DNA of 64,000 nt from Actinomycetota bacterium (lineage in GTDB: Bacteria > Actinomycetota > Acidimicrobiia > IMCC26256 > PALSA-610): the NCBI GenBank assembly GCA_005773635.1, contig SXHN01000074.1, forward strand, positions 1 through 64,000, given 5' to 3'. Below the pieces are notes generated by a model. The model had not been told where the DNA came from. It saw nothing but the letters and a program-made list of their open reading frames with translations, and ran no database searches. Below, piece by piece: positions 33,242 to 40,917 of this stretch (position 1 is its first letter; the number at the start of each line of letters is the position of its first letter). Both the position numbers and the translations under genes were made by a program.

Positions 33242-34744
33242 TCAGTATCCCAATCGAACAAACTGATCTGCGGGCGCTTCTACCTCGGTGAGTGCTGCAT
33301 GCAACATATCGGCGAGATGCGCACCAAAACGATCATCACAAAGGTTGCGCAGTTCGCCGGGATCGGAGCCGAGGTCGAATGCCTTGGAGCCGTCGAACTT
33401 TGCGTACGACCAAAACGGTCGTGGGTCACTGGCTTCGAAGGGTTGTCGAATAACAGGTATCGACGACCCCGGCATGTGGTCGAGATAGGCGCGATCATCG
33501 GGCATCGGTAGTTTGAGATCGGGAAAGCCACCCACTGGCATCGTGCTCCAGCGGTTCGAAAACATCGACATCGGCACGTTTCCCGCTACTGGAGCGCGCA
33601 CATACTTTGCGTGATCCGCGATGAGATGCACTTCACGCCCGTATACACCGGACAGCGCCCACTCGCGAATGGAAACGGCTTCGCGGTGCAAAAGCGGAAG
33701 CAGTGAGTGCCCATGGGTCCGGTGGTCACTCGTCGCCCCGAAGATGTCGAGCAGTGTCGCATGAAGATCGACGTTGGTCGTGAGCGCGTCGCACGTCATT
33801 GGTGACGCGGCATTGCTGTCTGTCGGCCATCGAATCAACAACGGCGTGTGACCGAGCGGCTCGTAGATCGGGCACGCGGGCTTGCCCCAGATGTCGTGTT
33901 CACCAAGGAAGTGCCCATGATCCGTACACACGATTACCGCAGTGTCGTCGTTGCTCTCATCGATTGCGGTGAGGAGCTCGCCAAACCAGTGATCAATGAA
34001 CGTGAGCTTCGCGCCGTAGTTGGCGCGAATTTGGCGGCCTTCCCGTTCGGTGATGACGCCCTTCGCGACGGCTCCGACGGTGTACGGCGGCCAGATCAGT
34101 CGTTGCGCCTCTGACCAATCTGGGTCGTACATCGACGCATACGGCTCTGGCGTATCGAATGGTTCATGCGGATCAAATTCGTCGATGAACAACAAGAACC
34201 GGTCGTGGTGAATCGCTTCTTCGCGCAGCCAGCGTGCCGCTTCTCGCATAACCCGAGGGCCAGGAAAGTCGGCTTCATCGCGAAACCAGCCGCGAGAATG
34301 GTCATAGTGCGACGATGGGCGGCCGAACATTGGTGCGCCGATCCAGCTTGGATCTGCGTGTGTGCGCCATGGATCGCTCTCGTGTCCGCGTTGGTAATCC
34401 CAAGCGGTGAATTCGGTGTGGTAATTCTCGCCGCCCACTTCGAACAGATGCGGATGGTCGGTCACGAGTTTGGTGACCACACCAGCCCGACGCAGTGGCG
34501 CCGTCAGCGGCTCTTCCCACAATTCCACTGATCCCCACGGTTTCCAGAGAAAATCGAGTGCCCCGCACAACAAGTCGTGGCGGGCGGGCATACAGGGCAG
34601 CGAACCGCTGTAATGCTGCGTAAAGCGAGTTGCGCTATCCGCGAAACGATCCAAATTGGGGGTGGCGAATTCGGTGCTGCCGTACGCGCCGAGCATGTGG
34701 CGATTGAGTGAGTCGAGCAGTACTACGACCACGTTCTGCGCCAT
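33242..34744 (-). CDS. Sulfatase (formylglycine-dependent, cytoplasmic)
   Basis: A 500-aa sulfatase of the alkaline phosphatase superfamily. The FGly motif CMPARHDLLCG (Cys51) is intact for oxidation by the formylglycine-generating enzyme. Metal and core motifs VVVLLDSLNRHMLG, FIDEFDPHEPFD and VIVCTDHGHFLGEHDIWGKP are present. The N-terminal metal site has Asp-Ser rather than Asp-Asp, a variant seen in related actinobacterial sulfatases. There is no signal peptide, so the sulfate ester must be taken up. ATG 34744 is chosen over 34804 because a TACGGT -10 box lies 7 bases upstream of it and the conserved region begins there. It is divergent from a P450 gene. Confidence 0.9.
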   Translation of the reverse strand: MAQNVVVVLLDSLNRHMLGAYGSTEFATPNLDRFADSATRFTQHYSGSLPCMPARHDLLCGALDFLWKPWGSVELWEEPLTAPLRRAGVVTKLVTDHPHLFEVGGENYHTEFTAWDYQRGHESDPWRTHADPSWIGAPMFGRPSSHYDHSRGWFRDEADFPGPRVMREAARWLREEAIHHDRFLLFIDEFDPHEPFDTPEPYASMYDPDWSEAQRLIWPPYTVGAVAKGVITEREGRQIRANYGAKLTFIDHWFGELLTAIDESNDDTAVIVCTDHGHFLGEHDIWGKPACPIYEPLGHTPLLIRWPTDSNAASPMTCDALTTNVDLHATLLDIFGATSDHRTHGHSLLPLLHREAVSIREWALSGVYGREVHLIADHAKYVRAPVAGNVPMSMFSNRWSTMPVGGFPDLKLPMPDDRAYLDHMPGSSIPVIRQPFEASDPRPFWSYAKFDGSKAFDLGSDPGELRNLCDDRFGAHLADMLHAALTEVEAPADQFVRLGY

Positions 34745-34751
34745 GTTTGGG

Positions 34752-34757
34752 ACCGTA
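34752..34757 (-). promoter_or_regulatory. -10 box of the sulfatase operon (leaderless)
   Basis: TACGGT on the minus strand, 7 bases before the ATG at 34744. Confidence 0.45.
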
Positions 34758-34838
34758 GTCGGCCAACGCTCTGATTGTTGCGAAGCTGGGAGAGTGGTCA
34801 GCAACGGTCCAGTTCAGGGCCCTGTCGCGCGTCATTAT

Positions 34839-34856
34839 GAGAACACGTTCTAGTAT
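34839..34856 (+). promoter_or_regulatory. KstR-like palindrome overlapping the -10 box of the P450 gene
   Basis: AGAACACGTTCT (34840-34851) is an inverted repeat AGAAC-AC-GTTCT; the 14-base KstR frame (34839-34852) fits at seven of eight fixed positions. TAGTAT (34851-34856) is a -10 box 6 bases before the ATG. Confidence 0.55.
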
Positions 34857-34862
34857 GGAAAC

Positions 34863-36107
34863 ATGCAACTTGCAGATATCAATCTCAACGACATGGACCG
34901 CTTTCAGGACAACTTTCCGCATGAGTGGTTCACCTATCTCCGCAACAATCTTCCGATTCACTTCCACGAAGGCCCCGACGCCGAAACGCCGGGGTATTGG
35001 GTGTTTACGAAGTACGACGACATCGTCGCGTTGAGTCGTGATTGGGAGACCTTCTCGTCGGAGCGTTCCGATCCGGAAGCGCCAACCGGTGGCGTCATGA
35101 TCAACGAGATGCCCGCGGAGGCCGGCCTTGGAGCGATGATGCTGACGATGGATCCGCCGAAACACACGCGGTATCGCAAGATCGTCATGAGCGCGTTTAC
35201 GCCACGTGTGCTGCGATTGTTCGAAGCCACCGTGAAACGGCGAGCGACCGAGATCATCGACACAGTGATTGAACGCGGCGAATGCGATTTCGTGAACGAC
35301 ATCGCGGCCGAACTCCCGCTGCAAGCCATCGCCGAGATTCTGGGCGTGCCAATGGAAGATCGTGGCAAACTGTTCGACTGGACGAACGCGATGGTTGGTT
35401 CGACCGACCCTGAATACGCCGTCTCGGAAGTCGATACCATCAATGCGCAAGTCCAAATGTTTACGTATGCGAATGAACTGGCATTGCAGAAACGGGCTGG
35501 CCATTACGACGACATCGTGAGTGAAATTCTGAACTCTGAAGTCGAAGGCGAAAAGCTGGACGAAATGGAGTTCGATCTTTTTTTCATGTTGCTGACGGTG
35601 GCGGGCAACGAAACCACGCGTAACGCGATTTCGCACGGCATGCTGGCGTTCTTTGACAACCCAGAACAATGGAAGCTGCTGACCGAACACCCAGAGCACC
35701 TCAACACCGCCGCCGAGGAAGTTGTGCGGTGGGCAAGCCCAGTCATCTATTTCCGGCGATCAGTCACCAAAGACATTGAATACAAGGGCCATCTGCTCAA
35801 GAAGGGCGACAAGATCACGATGTGGTATCCGTCGGTGAACCGCGACGAAGATGTGTTTCCTGAGCCCTTCAAATTTGACGTCACGCGCTCTCCGAACAAG
35901 CACCTCGGATTCGGTGGCCACGGGCCGCATCACTGCCTTGGTTTCAACCTCGCCCGTATGGAAATCGTTGCGATTTTCGACGAACTTACCCGCCGAATGC
36001 CTGACATCAAGATCGCCGGCGACGTCGACCGTTTGCGCTCCAACTTCATCAACGGCATCAAGCGCATTCCAGTCACCTTCACGCCGGGGGTAAAGGAACT
36101 TGATTGA
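34863..36107 (+). CDS. Cytochrome P450 (CYP125/CYP142/CYP124-like)
   Basis: A 414-aa soluble bacterial P450. The I-helix oxygen-binding motif AGNETT (247-252), the K-helix ExxR in EEVVR (285-289) and the heme loop FGGHGPHHCLG with ligand Cys358 are complete. Overall it looks most like the mycobacterial P450s that hydroxylate the sterol side chain or methyl-branched lipids (DPPKHTRYRKIVMSAFTPR, RRSVTKDIEYKGH), but the substrate is not proven. The leaderless promoter carries a KstR-like operator. The gene is divergent from a sulfatase, suggesting use of a sulfated lipid or sterol (inference). No ferredoxin gene is adjacent. Confidence 0.92.
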   Translation: MQLADINLNDMDRFQDNFPHEWFTYLRNNLPIHFHEGPDAETPGYWVFTKYDDIVALSRDWETFSSERSDPEAPTGGVMINEMPAEAGLGAMMLTMDPPKHTRYRKIVMSAFTPRVLRLFEATVKRRATEIIDTVIERGECDFVNDIAAELPLQAIAEILGVPMEDRGKLFDWTNAMVGSTDPEYAVSEVDTINAQVQMFTYANELALQKRAGHYDDIVSEILNSEVEGEKLDEMEFDLFFMLLTVAGNETTRNAISHGMLAFFDNPEQWKLLTEHPEHLNTAAEEVVRWASPVIYFRRSVTKDIEYKGHLLKKGDKITMWYPSVNRDEDVFPEPFKFDVTRSPNKHLGFGGHGPHHCLGFNLARMEIVAIFDELTRRMPDIKIAGDVDRLRSNFINGIKRIPVTFTPGVKELD

Positions 36108-36344
36108 ATTAGCGCTTGGCCTGAGCGAAGGCAGTCATTGATTTGGTTGTCTGAGAGAACTGCGGATTCGACTGATAGCTTTGCCTCGCGGGCGCAAATG
36201 AGGATCAACGATCAGGCATGACCCGTCGGGGACTGTTGTCGGCGTGTGCACGAGGCATCGACATCTCGCCGAACACCGAAATCGATCGTCGATGCGTCTG
36301 ATGATGTCGATTTTCAACGCATGGTCGTTGAGTTAATCTCGGTG
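36108..36344. other. Convergent intergenic region, nothing recognised
   Basis: The 237 bases between the P450 stop and the 3' end of the saccharopine dehydrogenase-like gene contain only short chance frames. No strong hairpin, RNA gene or repeat was seen. Confidence 0.5.
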
Positions 36345-37550
36345 TCAGCGTTCGTCGATGTGCCAGGGCTCGCCGAAGTTGTTCATGAGATCGAGGTAGG
36401 GGACAGCGTCGAATGCTTCCGGGCCGAGCACGCCACTACCTTCCCAAATGCCATTCGCGAGTAGTTCCAGTGCAAACACTGGATTGATTGCGGTTTGCCA
36501 TACAACCGCTTGGCAGCCGTGTTTTGCCATGGTTTCTTCGTTGTCGCTCACGTGATACAAGTACGACGCTCGCGGCTTGCCATCTTTGCCGAGCCCGGTC
36601 ACATAGGTGCCAGCACACGTGCGCCCATGCATCTTGTCGCCGAGACTCGCCGGGTCGGGGAGACACGCGGCTACAACATCGCGCGGCGACACCTCCACGC
36701 CGCGAACATTTACTTGAGGAGTGCGGTCAAGCCCGAGTTTGTGCAGCGTTTCCAACACCGAGATGAATTCGTCGCCCAGCCCATATTTGAACGTGACCTT
36801 GTTGCAATCGATCCAGCGTGGCACAAGGAGCACCTCTTCGTGCTCCACGTGTACGCATTCCACATCGCCGATACCGTCCGGGAAGTGAAACACTTCAGGT
36901 TCGGAAAATGGTGGGAGACAAAACCACCCTCGGTCGCGCTCCCAAACAATGGGAGGGTTTAAACATTCTTCGATCACAGTCCAAATCGAAAACGTTGGAG
37001 CAAAGTCGTATCCATCGATTGTGAGATTCGCGCCATCGCGAACCCCGACCTCGTCGATCTGCGAAAACAGGTGGTCGGCTGCGTAGCGCGCCGCCACATC
37101 GGCGAAACCGGGTTCGATGCCCAGGCCACACAACGCAAGCTGACCACGCGCTTCCCATGCAGATGCAACCGCGAACTGTGCATCGCCGAGCTTCACGCCG
37201 CATTCTTCGTGCGGATTGGTGGGGTGAGGCTCCGACAATGTCATTGCCATGTCCATGTAGTTGACGCTCGCGTCGAATGCGCCCTGAAAGATGCCAGGGT
37301 TGAATCGGGGATCGCATGCGTTCATCACGATGTCGACTCCATGAGCCTTCGCCAACGCCGCTACATCCTGGGCGCTCGACGCATCAACTCGGGCCGCCGT
37401 GAACCGCGAATCGTTCACGCGCTCGGCGATGCTGCGCGCCTTGGCTTCGTCAACGTCAGCGATTACCAGATGATCAAAGAATTCGCGGCCGCTTGCGGCC
37501 ACCGCCATCGCGCCGCCCACTCCGCCTGCACCAACGATCAGAATTTTCAT
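36345..37550 (-). CDS. Saccharopine dehydrogenase-family NAD(P)-binding protein
   Basis: A 401-aa protein with an N-terminal Rossmann fold (KILIVGAGGVGGAMAVAA, VIADVDEAKARSIAERV) and the saccharopine dehydrogenase/homospermidine synthase-like catalytic region (NYMDMAMTLSEPHP, LCGLGIEPGFADVAARYAAD). Family members act on amino-acid or polyamine imines; carboxynorspermidine-type synthases are close relatives. ATG 37550 has a TACCCT -10 box 6 bases upstream. It stands alone between the P450 and an operon of unknown pathway; with a polyamine-type synthetase further right, a polyamine role is possible but unproven. Confidence 0.85.
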   Translation of the reverse strand: MKILIVGAGGVGGAMAVAASGREFFDHLVIADVDEAKARSIAERVNDSRFTAARVDASSAQDVAALAKAHGVDIVMNACDPRFNPGIFQGAFDASVNYMDMAMTLSEPHPTNPHEECGVKLGDAQFAVASAWEARGQLALCGLGIEPGFADVAARYAADHLFSQIDEVGVRDGANLTIDGYDFAPTFSIWTVIEECLNPPIVWERDRGWFCLPPFSEPEVFHFPDGIGDVECVHVEHEEVLLVPRWIDCNKVTFKYGLGDEFISVLETLHKLGLDRTPQVNVRGVEVSPRDVVAACLPDPASLGDKMHGRTCAGTYVTGLGKDGKPRASYLYHVSDNEETMAKHGCQAVVWQTAINPVFALELLANGIWEGSGVLGPEAFDAVPYLDLMNNFGEPWHIDER

Positions 37551-37556
37551 GAGGGC

Positions 37557-37562
37557 AGGGTA
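37557..37562 (-). promoter_or_regulatory. -10 box of the saccharopine dehydrogenase-like gene (leaderless)
   Basis: TACCCT on the minus strand, 6 bases before the ATG at 37550; no ribosome-binding site. Confidence 0.45.
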
Positions 37563-37601
37563 TCGAAGAAACTGAACGGCGCGTCAGTATTGGACAGTGA
37601 A

Positions 37602-38390
37602 TTACCAGAGTTGGTCGGTGTAGGTATCGGTGCCCACGACGGTCGCTCGAAACGGCGAGCAGAACGCCGCTTTCGCGATGCCCGCAGCTTCCATAGCTGC
37701 GCCGAGTCTCGCGAAAGAGTCGGCCCACAACGCTGGGAGGTCGCCATCAACGAACCACAACACTGTGAAGCGATTCCCGCCGTCGCTTCTGGGAACGTCG
37801 CTCGGAGCGTCGCCTGCCAACGGAATAGGTGTGAACTCAACTCCGACGACTGCGGGAAGTTCATGTGACTTCAAGAACGTATCGACTTGCTCCAGCGAAA
37901 CTCCGGGGAGCGGCTCGCCAATGAACAACACGGCGTACGGTGAACGGTGATCGAGGGCCAGTTCCGCTGGCACCCCGTCGGGAAGTTCCAACGACGCGCG
38001 GTGTTCGTACATCACGGTGTGAATGTGGTCGCGCTCCAAAAACATGCGGCCGTTTTCGTGCAGCCAGCGCACCTGCGCGACGCCCCACTTCATCCACTCG
38101 GTGAATTTGCCGTCGAGGATCCAATAGATCGCGACATAGCTCCCGGAATTCGGATCGGGGCAAACGTCGTTGTCGACCGGATAACGCAACGCTTTCAAAT
38201 CTTTAGTGGCAACATAGCGACCCCCTTGAATTGTCCAAGCACCAATCATGCAACCCGCGAAATAGTGATCACGCTCGTACCAACGGTTGTACGCGACCTC
38301 ATGGCCCCTGCGCGGCTCAACCATGGTGATCAACGCCCCGCCAAGCGCGATTGGTCGATGTTCGGTGGTACCGGATCCGAGTTCTTGCAT
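37602..38390 (-). CDS. Uncharacterised protein with two possible dimeric alpha-beta barrel (EthD-like) halves
   Basis: A 262-aa soluble protein. The N-terminal half GALITMVEPRRGHEVAYNRWYERDHYFAGCMIGAWTIQ has the strand-helix pattern and Tyr/His residues of EthD-like dimeric alpha-beta barrels; the C-terminal half (VVGVEFTPIPL...RFTVLWFVDGDLPALWADSF) looks like a second barrel. Such proteins are accessory enzymes or heme/ligand binders in catabolic clusters. The ATG shares a base with the stop of the upstream CoA ligase (TAATG), so both work in one pathway. No specific function can be named. Confidence 0.72.
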   Translation of the reverse strand: MQELGSGTTEHRPIALGGALITMVEPRRGHEVAYNRWYERDHYFAGCMIGAWTIQGGRYVATKDLKALRYPVDNDVCPDPNSGSYVAIYWILDGKFTEWMKWGVAQVRWLHENGRMFLERDHIHTVMYEHRASLELPDGVPAELALDHRSPYAVLFIGEPLPGVSLEQVDTFLKSHELPAVVGVEFTPIPLAGDAPSDVPRSDGGNRFTVLWFVDGDLPALWADSFARLGAAMEAAGIAKAAFCSPFRATVVGTDTYTDQLW

Positions 38391-39868
38391 TACACGTACT
38401 CCTTGGCTTGTTCACGTAAGATCGTCTTGTCGACTTTGTGCATCGCATTGACGGGAAGTTCTTCGACACACACCAAGCGCTCGGGACTTTTGTAGTCCGC
38501 GAGCTGCGACCGACACCAATCGCGTACGTCTGACAGCGACGGTGGAGAGTGTTGCGAATCGACAACGAGAAACGCCACTCCAATTTCGCCCACGATTGGG
38601 TCGGGCGCTCCCACCACTGCGGCCGCGATGATCGCGGGATGTTCAGATAACACCGCCTCGACCTCCGCGGGATACACGTTGTAGCCACCGCGGATGTACA
38701 TCTCTTTCAAGCGGCCAACGATGCGCAAGTTGCCCTCGGGTGTCGCGTAGCCGAGATCACCGGTGCGCAGAAATCCGTCGTTGTCAAGTGCATCGGCCGA
38801 GCCCTCAGGATCATTCCAATAGCCGCGAAACATGGCAGGCGACCGGAGCCGGATTTCACCCACGTTGCCTTGCCCCACCGTTGCGTCAGTCCCAGGGGCA
38901 ACCAACCGCATTTCGACGACAGAACTGGGCACACCAACCGTCGTCGCCACAACTTCATCGGAGTCGCTGAGTTGCGTCCCGGTCGCGAGGCCAGCTTCGG
39001 TGCTGGTGTAGCGGGTCATGACGGCGCAGCCAAGACGTTGGCGCACCGCGCGGACTAGCTCAGGCGCAACCGCCGCACCGCCAATCCCAGCAAGGCGCAG
39101 CAGCGATAGATCGATCTCGGCGAGACGAGGGCACTCCAGCATTTTCACCCATTGCGTTGGCACTCCGGTTGCCATAGTGATGCGTTCACGCTCGAGCAGA
39201 TCCACTTGCTTGTCTGCGGTCCACGGATCGGGTACGAGAACCATCGTGACCGTGTTTGCAATGTCGTCCCATGCGCGCGTCATGTATCCAACGTGCGCAA
39301 ACGGCAACGATACGACGCGTCGATCGCCAGGTGCCGATAGGTCACCCATACCTTCGTGAATCGCTTTGAGACAGCGGTGATCGTAGACGGCGCCTTGCGG
39401 TAACCCCGTCGTGCCGCTCGTCCAAACAATCGCCACCGTGTCAGCATCGTGTAAACGCACAGCGAGTCGCGGAGTTCCACGCGTATACAACTGCGACAAT
39501 TCGCCGACCCTCAGCACCGTTCCCCATTCCGACCCGACGTCGAGTGTGTCCGGCGCCACCGTCAACACGGGCGATGTTCTGTGCGAAATGCTCGCTCGTT
39601 CGTTGGGGCCCAAGCGAGGATTCACTGCAGACGTGATCGCGCCCACCTTCATCGCCGCCATATAACACAACGCGAAATCAATAGATGACGGCATGAGCAA
39701 CGTGACCACATCACCGTGTTTGACACCACGATCTTGCAGCGAGGTCGCTATGCCATCGGACATCGCGCCAAATTGCTCGAACGTGATGCGCCGGTCGCCA
39801 TCGACATACGCGTCCCGGTCGCCATGGGTACCGGCCGCCCATTCCAACACCTCGACCACCGTCTGCAC
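38390..39868 (-). CDS. Acyl-CoA synthetase (AMP-binding)
   Basis: A 492-aa ANL ligase: P-loop AIVWTSGTTGLPQG, TRYTSTEAGLATG, hinge NLRIVGRLKEMYIRGGYNVYPAEVE and the terminal catalytic Lys in NAMHKVDKTILREQ, where the usual GK is replaced by HK. It activates a carboxylic acid to its CoA thioester. Start GTG 39868 with a TACGAT -10 box 8 bases upstream and no ribosome-binding site. Two palindromes cover the promoter. It is first in a two-gene operon with the EthD-like protein. Confidence 0.88.
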   Translation of the reverse strand: MQTVVEVLEWAAGTHGDRDAYVDGDRRITFEQFGAMSDGIATSLQDRGVKHGDVVTLLMPSSIDFALCYMAAMKVGAITSAVNPRLGPNERASISHRTSPVLTVAPDTLDVGSEWGTVLRVGELSQLYTRGTPRLAVRLHDADTVAIVWTSGTTGLPQGAVYDHRCLKAIHEGMGDLSAPGDRRVVSLPFAHVGYMTRAWDDIANTVTMVLVPDPWTADKQVDLLERERITMATGVPTQWVKMLECPRLAEIDLSLLRLAGIGGAAVAPELVRAVRQRLGCAVMTRYTSTEAGLATGTQLSDSDEVVATTVGVPSSVVEMRLVAPGTDATVGQGNVGEIRLRSPAMFRGYWNDPEGSADALDNDGFLRTGDLGYATPEGNLRIVGRLKEMYIRGGYNVYPAEVEAVLSEHPAIIAAAVVGAPDPIVGEIGVAFLVVDSQHSPPSLSDVRDWCRSQLADYKSPERLVCVEELPVNAMHKVDKTILREQAKEYV

Positions 39869-39876
39869 GGTTGGGC

Positions 39877-39908
39877 ATCGTAGGACCTACGCCTCATTTA
39901 TGAAATGA
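39877..39908 (-). promoter_or_regulatory. Promoter of the CoA ligase operon with two palindromes
   Basis: The minus-strand -10 box is TACGAT (39877-39882). It is overlapped by the palindrome CGTAGGACCTACG (39879-39891), followed by TCATTTATGAAATGA (39894-39908), whose 6-base arms are perfect. Two adjacent operators, or one composite one, are likely. Confidence 0.5.
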
Positions 39909-40006
39909 AGACCCATTCGATATCAACCCGAAACCAAACCAGCCGATGATTGACGACAAGAACACGCTTCGAGTCCCGACCCCCCCCTATGGGCACAAGG
40001 AGCGCG

Positions 40007-40044
40007 AGCCCGCCGGACTTGCAACGAAGCCAGTCCGGCGGGCT
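40007..40044. terminator. Strong 13-base-pair hairpin between divergent genes
   Basis: AGCCCGCCGGACT (40007-40019), a 12-base loop, then AGTCCGGCGGGCT (40032-40044): a perfect GC-rich stem followed by TTACTTCT. It looks like a terminator, yet the flanking protein genes point away from it, so it may end an unannotated small RNA on the plus strand or shield the SDR promoter. Confidence 0.55.
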
Positions 40045-40113
40045 TACTTCTGACCGAATTTTGCCGCTACTTGTCTATTGGTCGGTCGAATCGCCTCGTT
40101 CGGGTGCAAGGGT

Positions 40114-40119
40114 TAGATT
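40114..40119 (+). promoter_or_regulatory. -10 box of the SDR operon (leaderless)
   Basis: TAGATT stands 9 bases before the ATG at 40129. Confidence 0.4.
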
Positions 40120-40128
40120 CTGCGGCCT

Positions 40129-40884
40129 ATGACACGATTTTCTGGCAAGGTTGCACTTGTGACTGGCGCAGGTAGTGGCTTGGGTCGGGCGACCGCGCGG
40201 CGTTTGGCAAGTGAGGGAGCGACAGTTGCGTGTCTTGATATCGCTGCTGATGCGGCGAAGGCGACCGCCGACGGCATCATCGCTGATGGAGGCCACGCTC
40301 GGGCCTACATGAGCGACGTGAGCGACCCTGATTCATCACGAAATGCCGTCGATGCTGCCGCGAGCGATCTCGGCCGAGTGCAACTCGCGATCACGTGTGC
40401 GGGCATTGGTCGGCTGGTACACACCCATGAGATGCCGTGGGAGATGTGGCGAAAAATTTTGGGTGTCAACCTCGACGGGACCCTGTTGATCTGTCAAGCC
40501 GCAATACCGTATTTGCTCGACGGTGGTGGTCGGATCGTGACCATTGCTAGTAACGCTGGATTGATGGGTCAGCCCTACTCAGCCGCGTACTGTGCGAGTA
40601 AGGGCGGCGTAGTGAATCTCACGAAGGCGTTAGCAGCGGAATACATGACCAAGGGCATCACGGTGAACTGTGTCGCGCCCGGAGGTATGGACACCCCGTT
40701 GCAAAACTCCTTCGCGACAACGCTTCCCGAAGGCGCGAGCTTTCGAGAACTCCACAAAGTGATGACTCCCATGGGCGTCAGTCAACCTGAAGAGGTCGCT
40801 TCGGTGATCGCATTCGTAGCTTCCGACGAAGCGCGGTACATGACTGGGTCGATCGTGAGCATCGACGGTGGCCTGACGATCTAG
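40129..40884 (+). CDS. SDR-family oxidoreductase
   Basis: A 251-aa short-chain dehydrogenase. The cofactor loop TGAGSGLG, CAGIG strand and active-site Tyr/Lys in YCASKGG (with Ser in the preceding IASNAG region) identify a classical SDR; the Asp in CLDIA favours NAD(H). It ends DGGLTI as usual. It is first of three plus-strand genes (SDR, CoA ligase, LLM oxidoreductase) spaced by 33 and 0 bases, which probably degrade one compound. The substrate is likely a hydroxy acid, ester or alcohol. Confidence 0.92.
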   Translation: MTRFSGKVALVTGAGSGLGRATARRLASEGATVACLDIAADAAKATADGIIADGGHARAYMSDVSDPDSSRNAVDAAASDLGRVQLAITCAGIGRLVHTHEMPWEMWRKILGVNLDGTLLICQAAIPYLLDGGGRIVTIASNAGLMGQPYSAAYCASKGGVVNLTKALAAEYMTKGITVNCVAPGGMDTPLQNSFATTLPEGASFRELHKVMTPMGVSQPEEVASVIAFVASDEARYMTGSIVSIDGGLTI

Positions 40885-40917
40885 CTTCGTTTCTCGACCT
40901 GCGCGTGAGGAGTGCAA

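Noticed and set aside
34635-35699. Long open frame (354 codons) on the minus strand opposite the P450 and sulfatase start
   Set aside because: It is the antisense shadow of two well-identified genes; the product is His/Arg-rich without domain motifs.
39969-39990. TTCGAGTCCC resembling a tRNA T-loop
   Set aside because: The flanking bases do not pair to a T-stem, and no acceptor or anticodon arm is found upstream.
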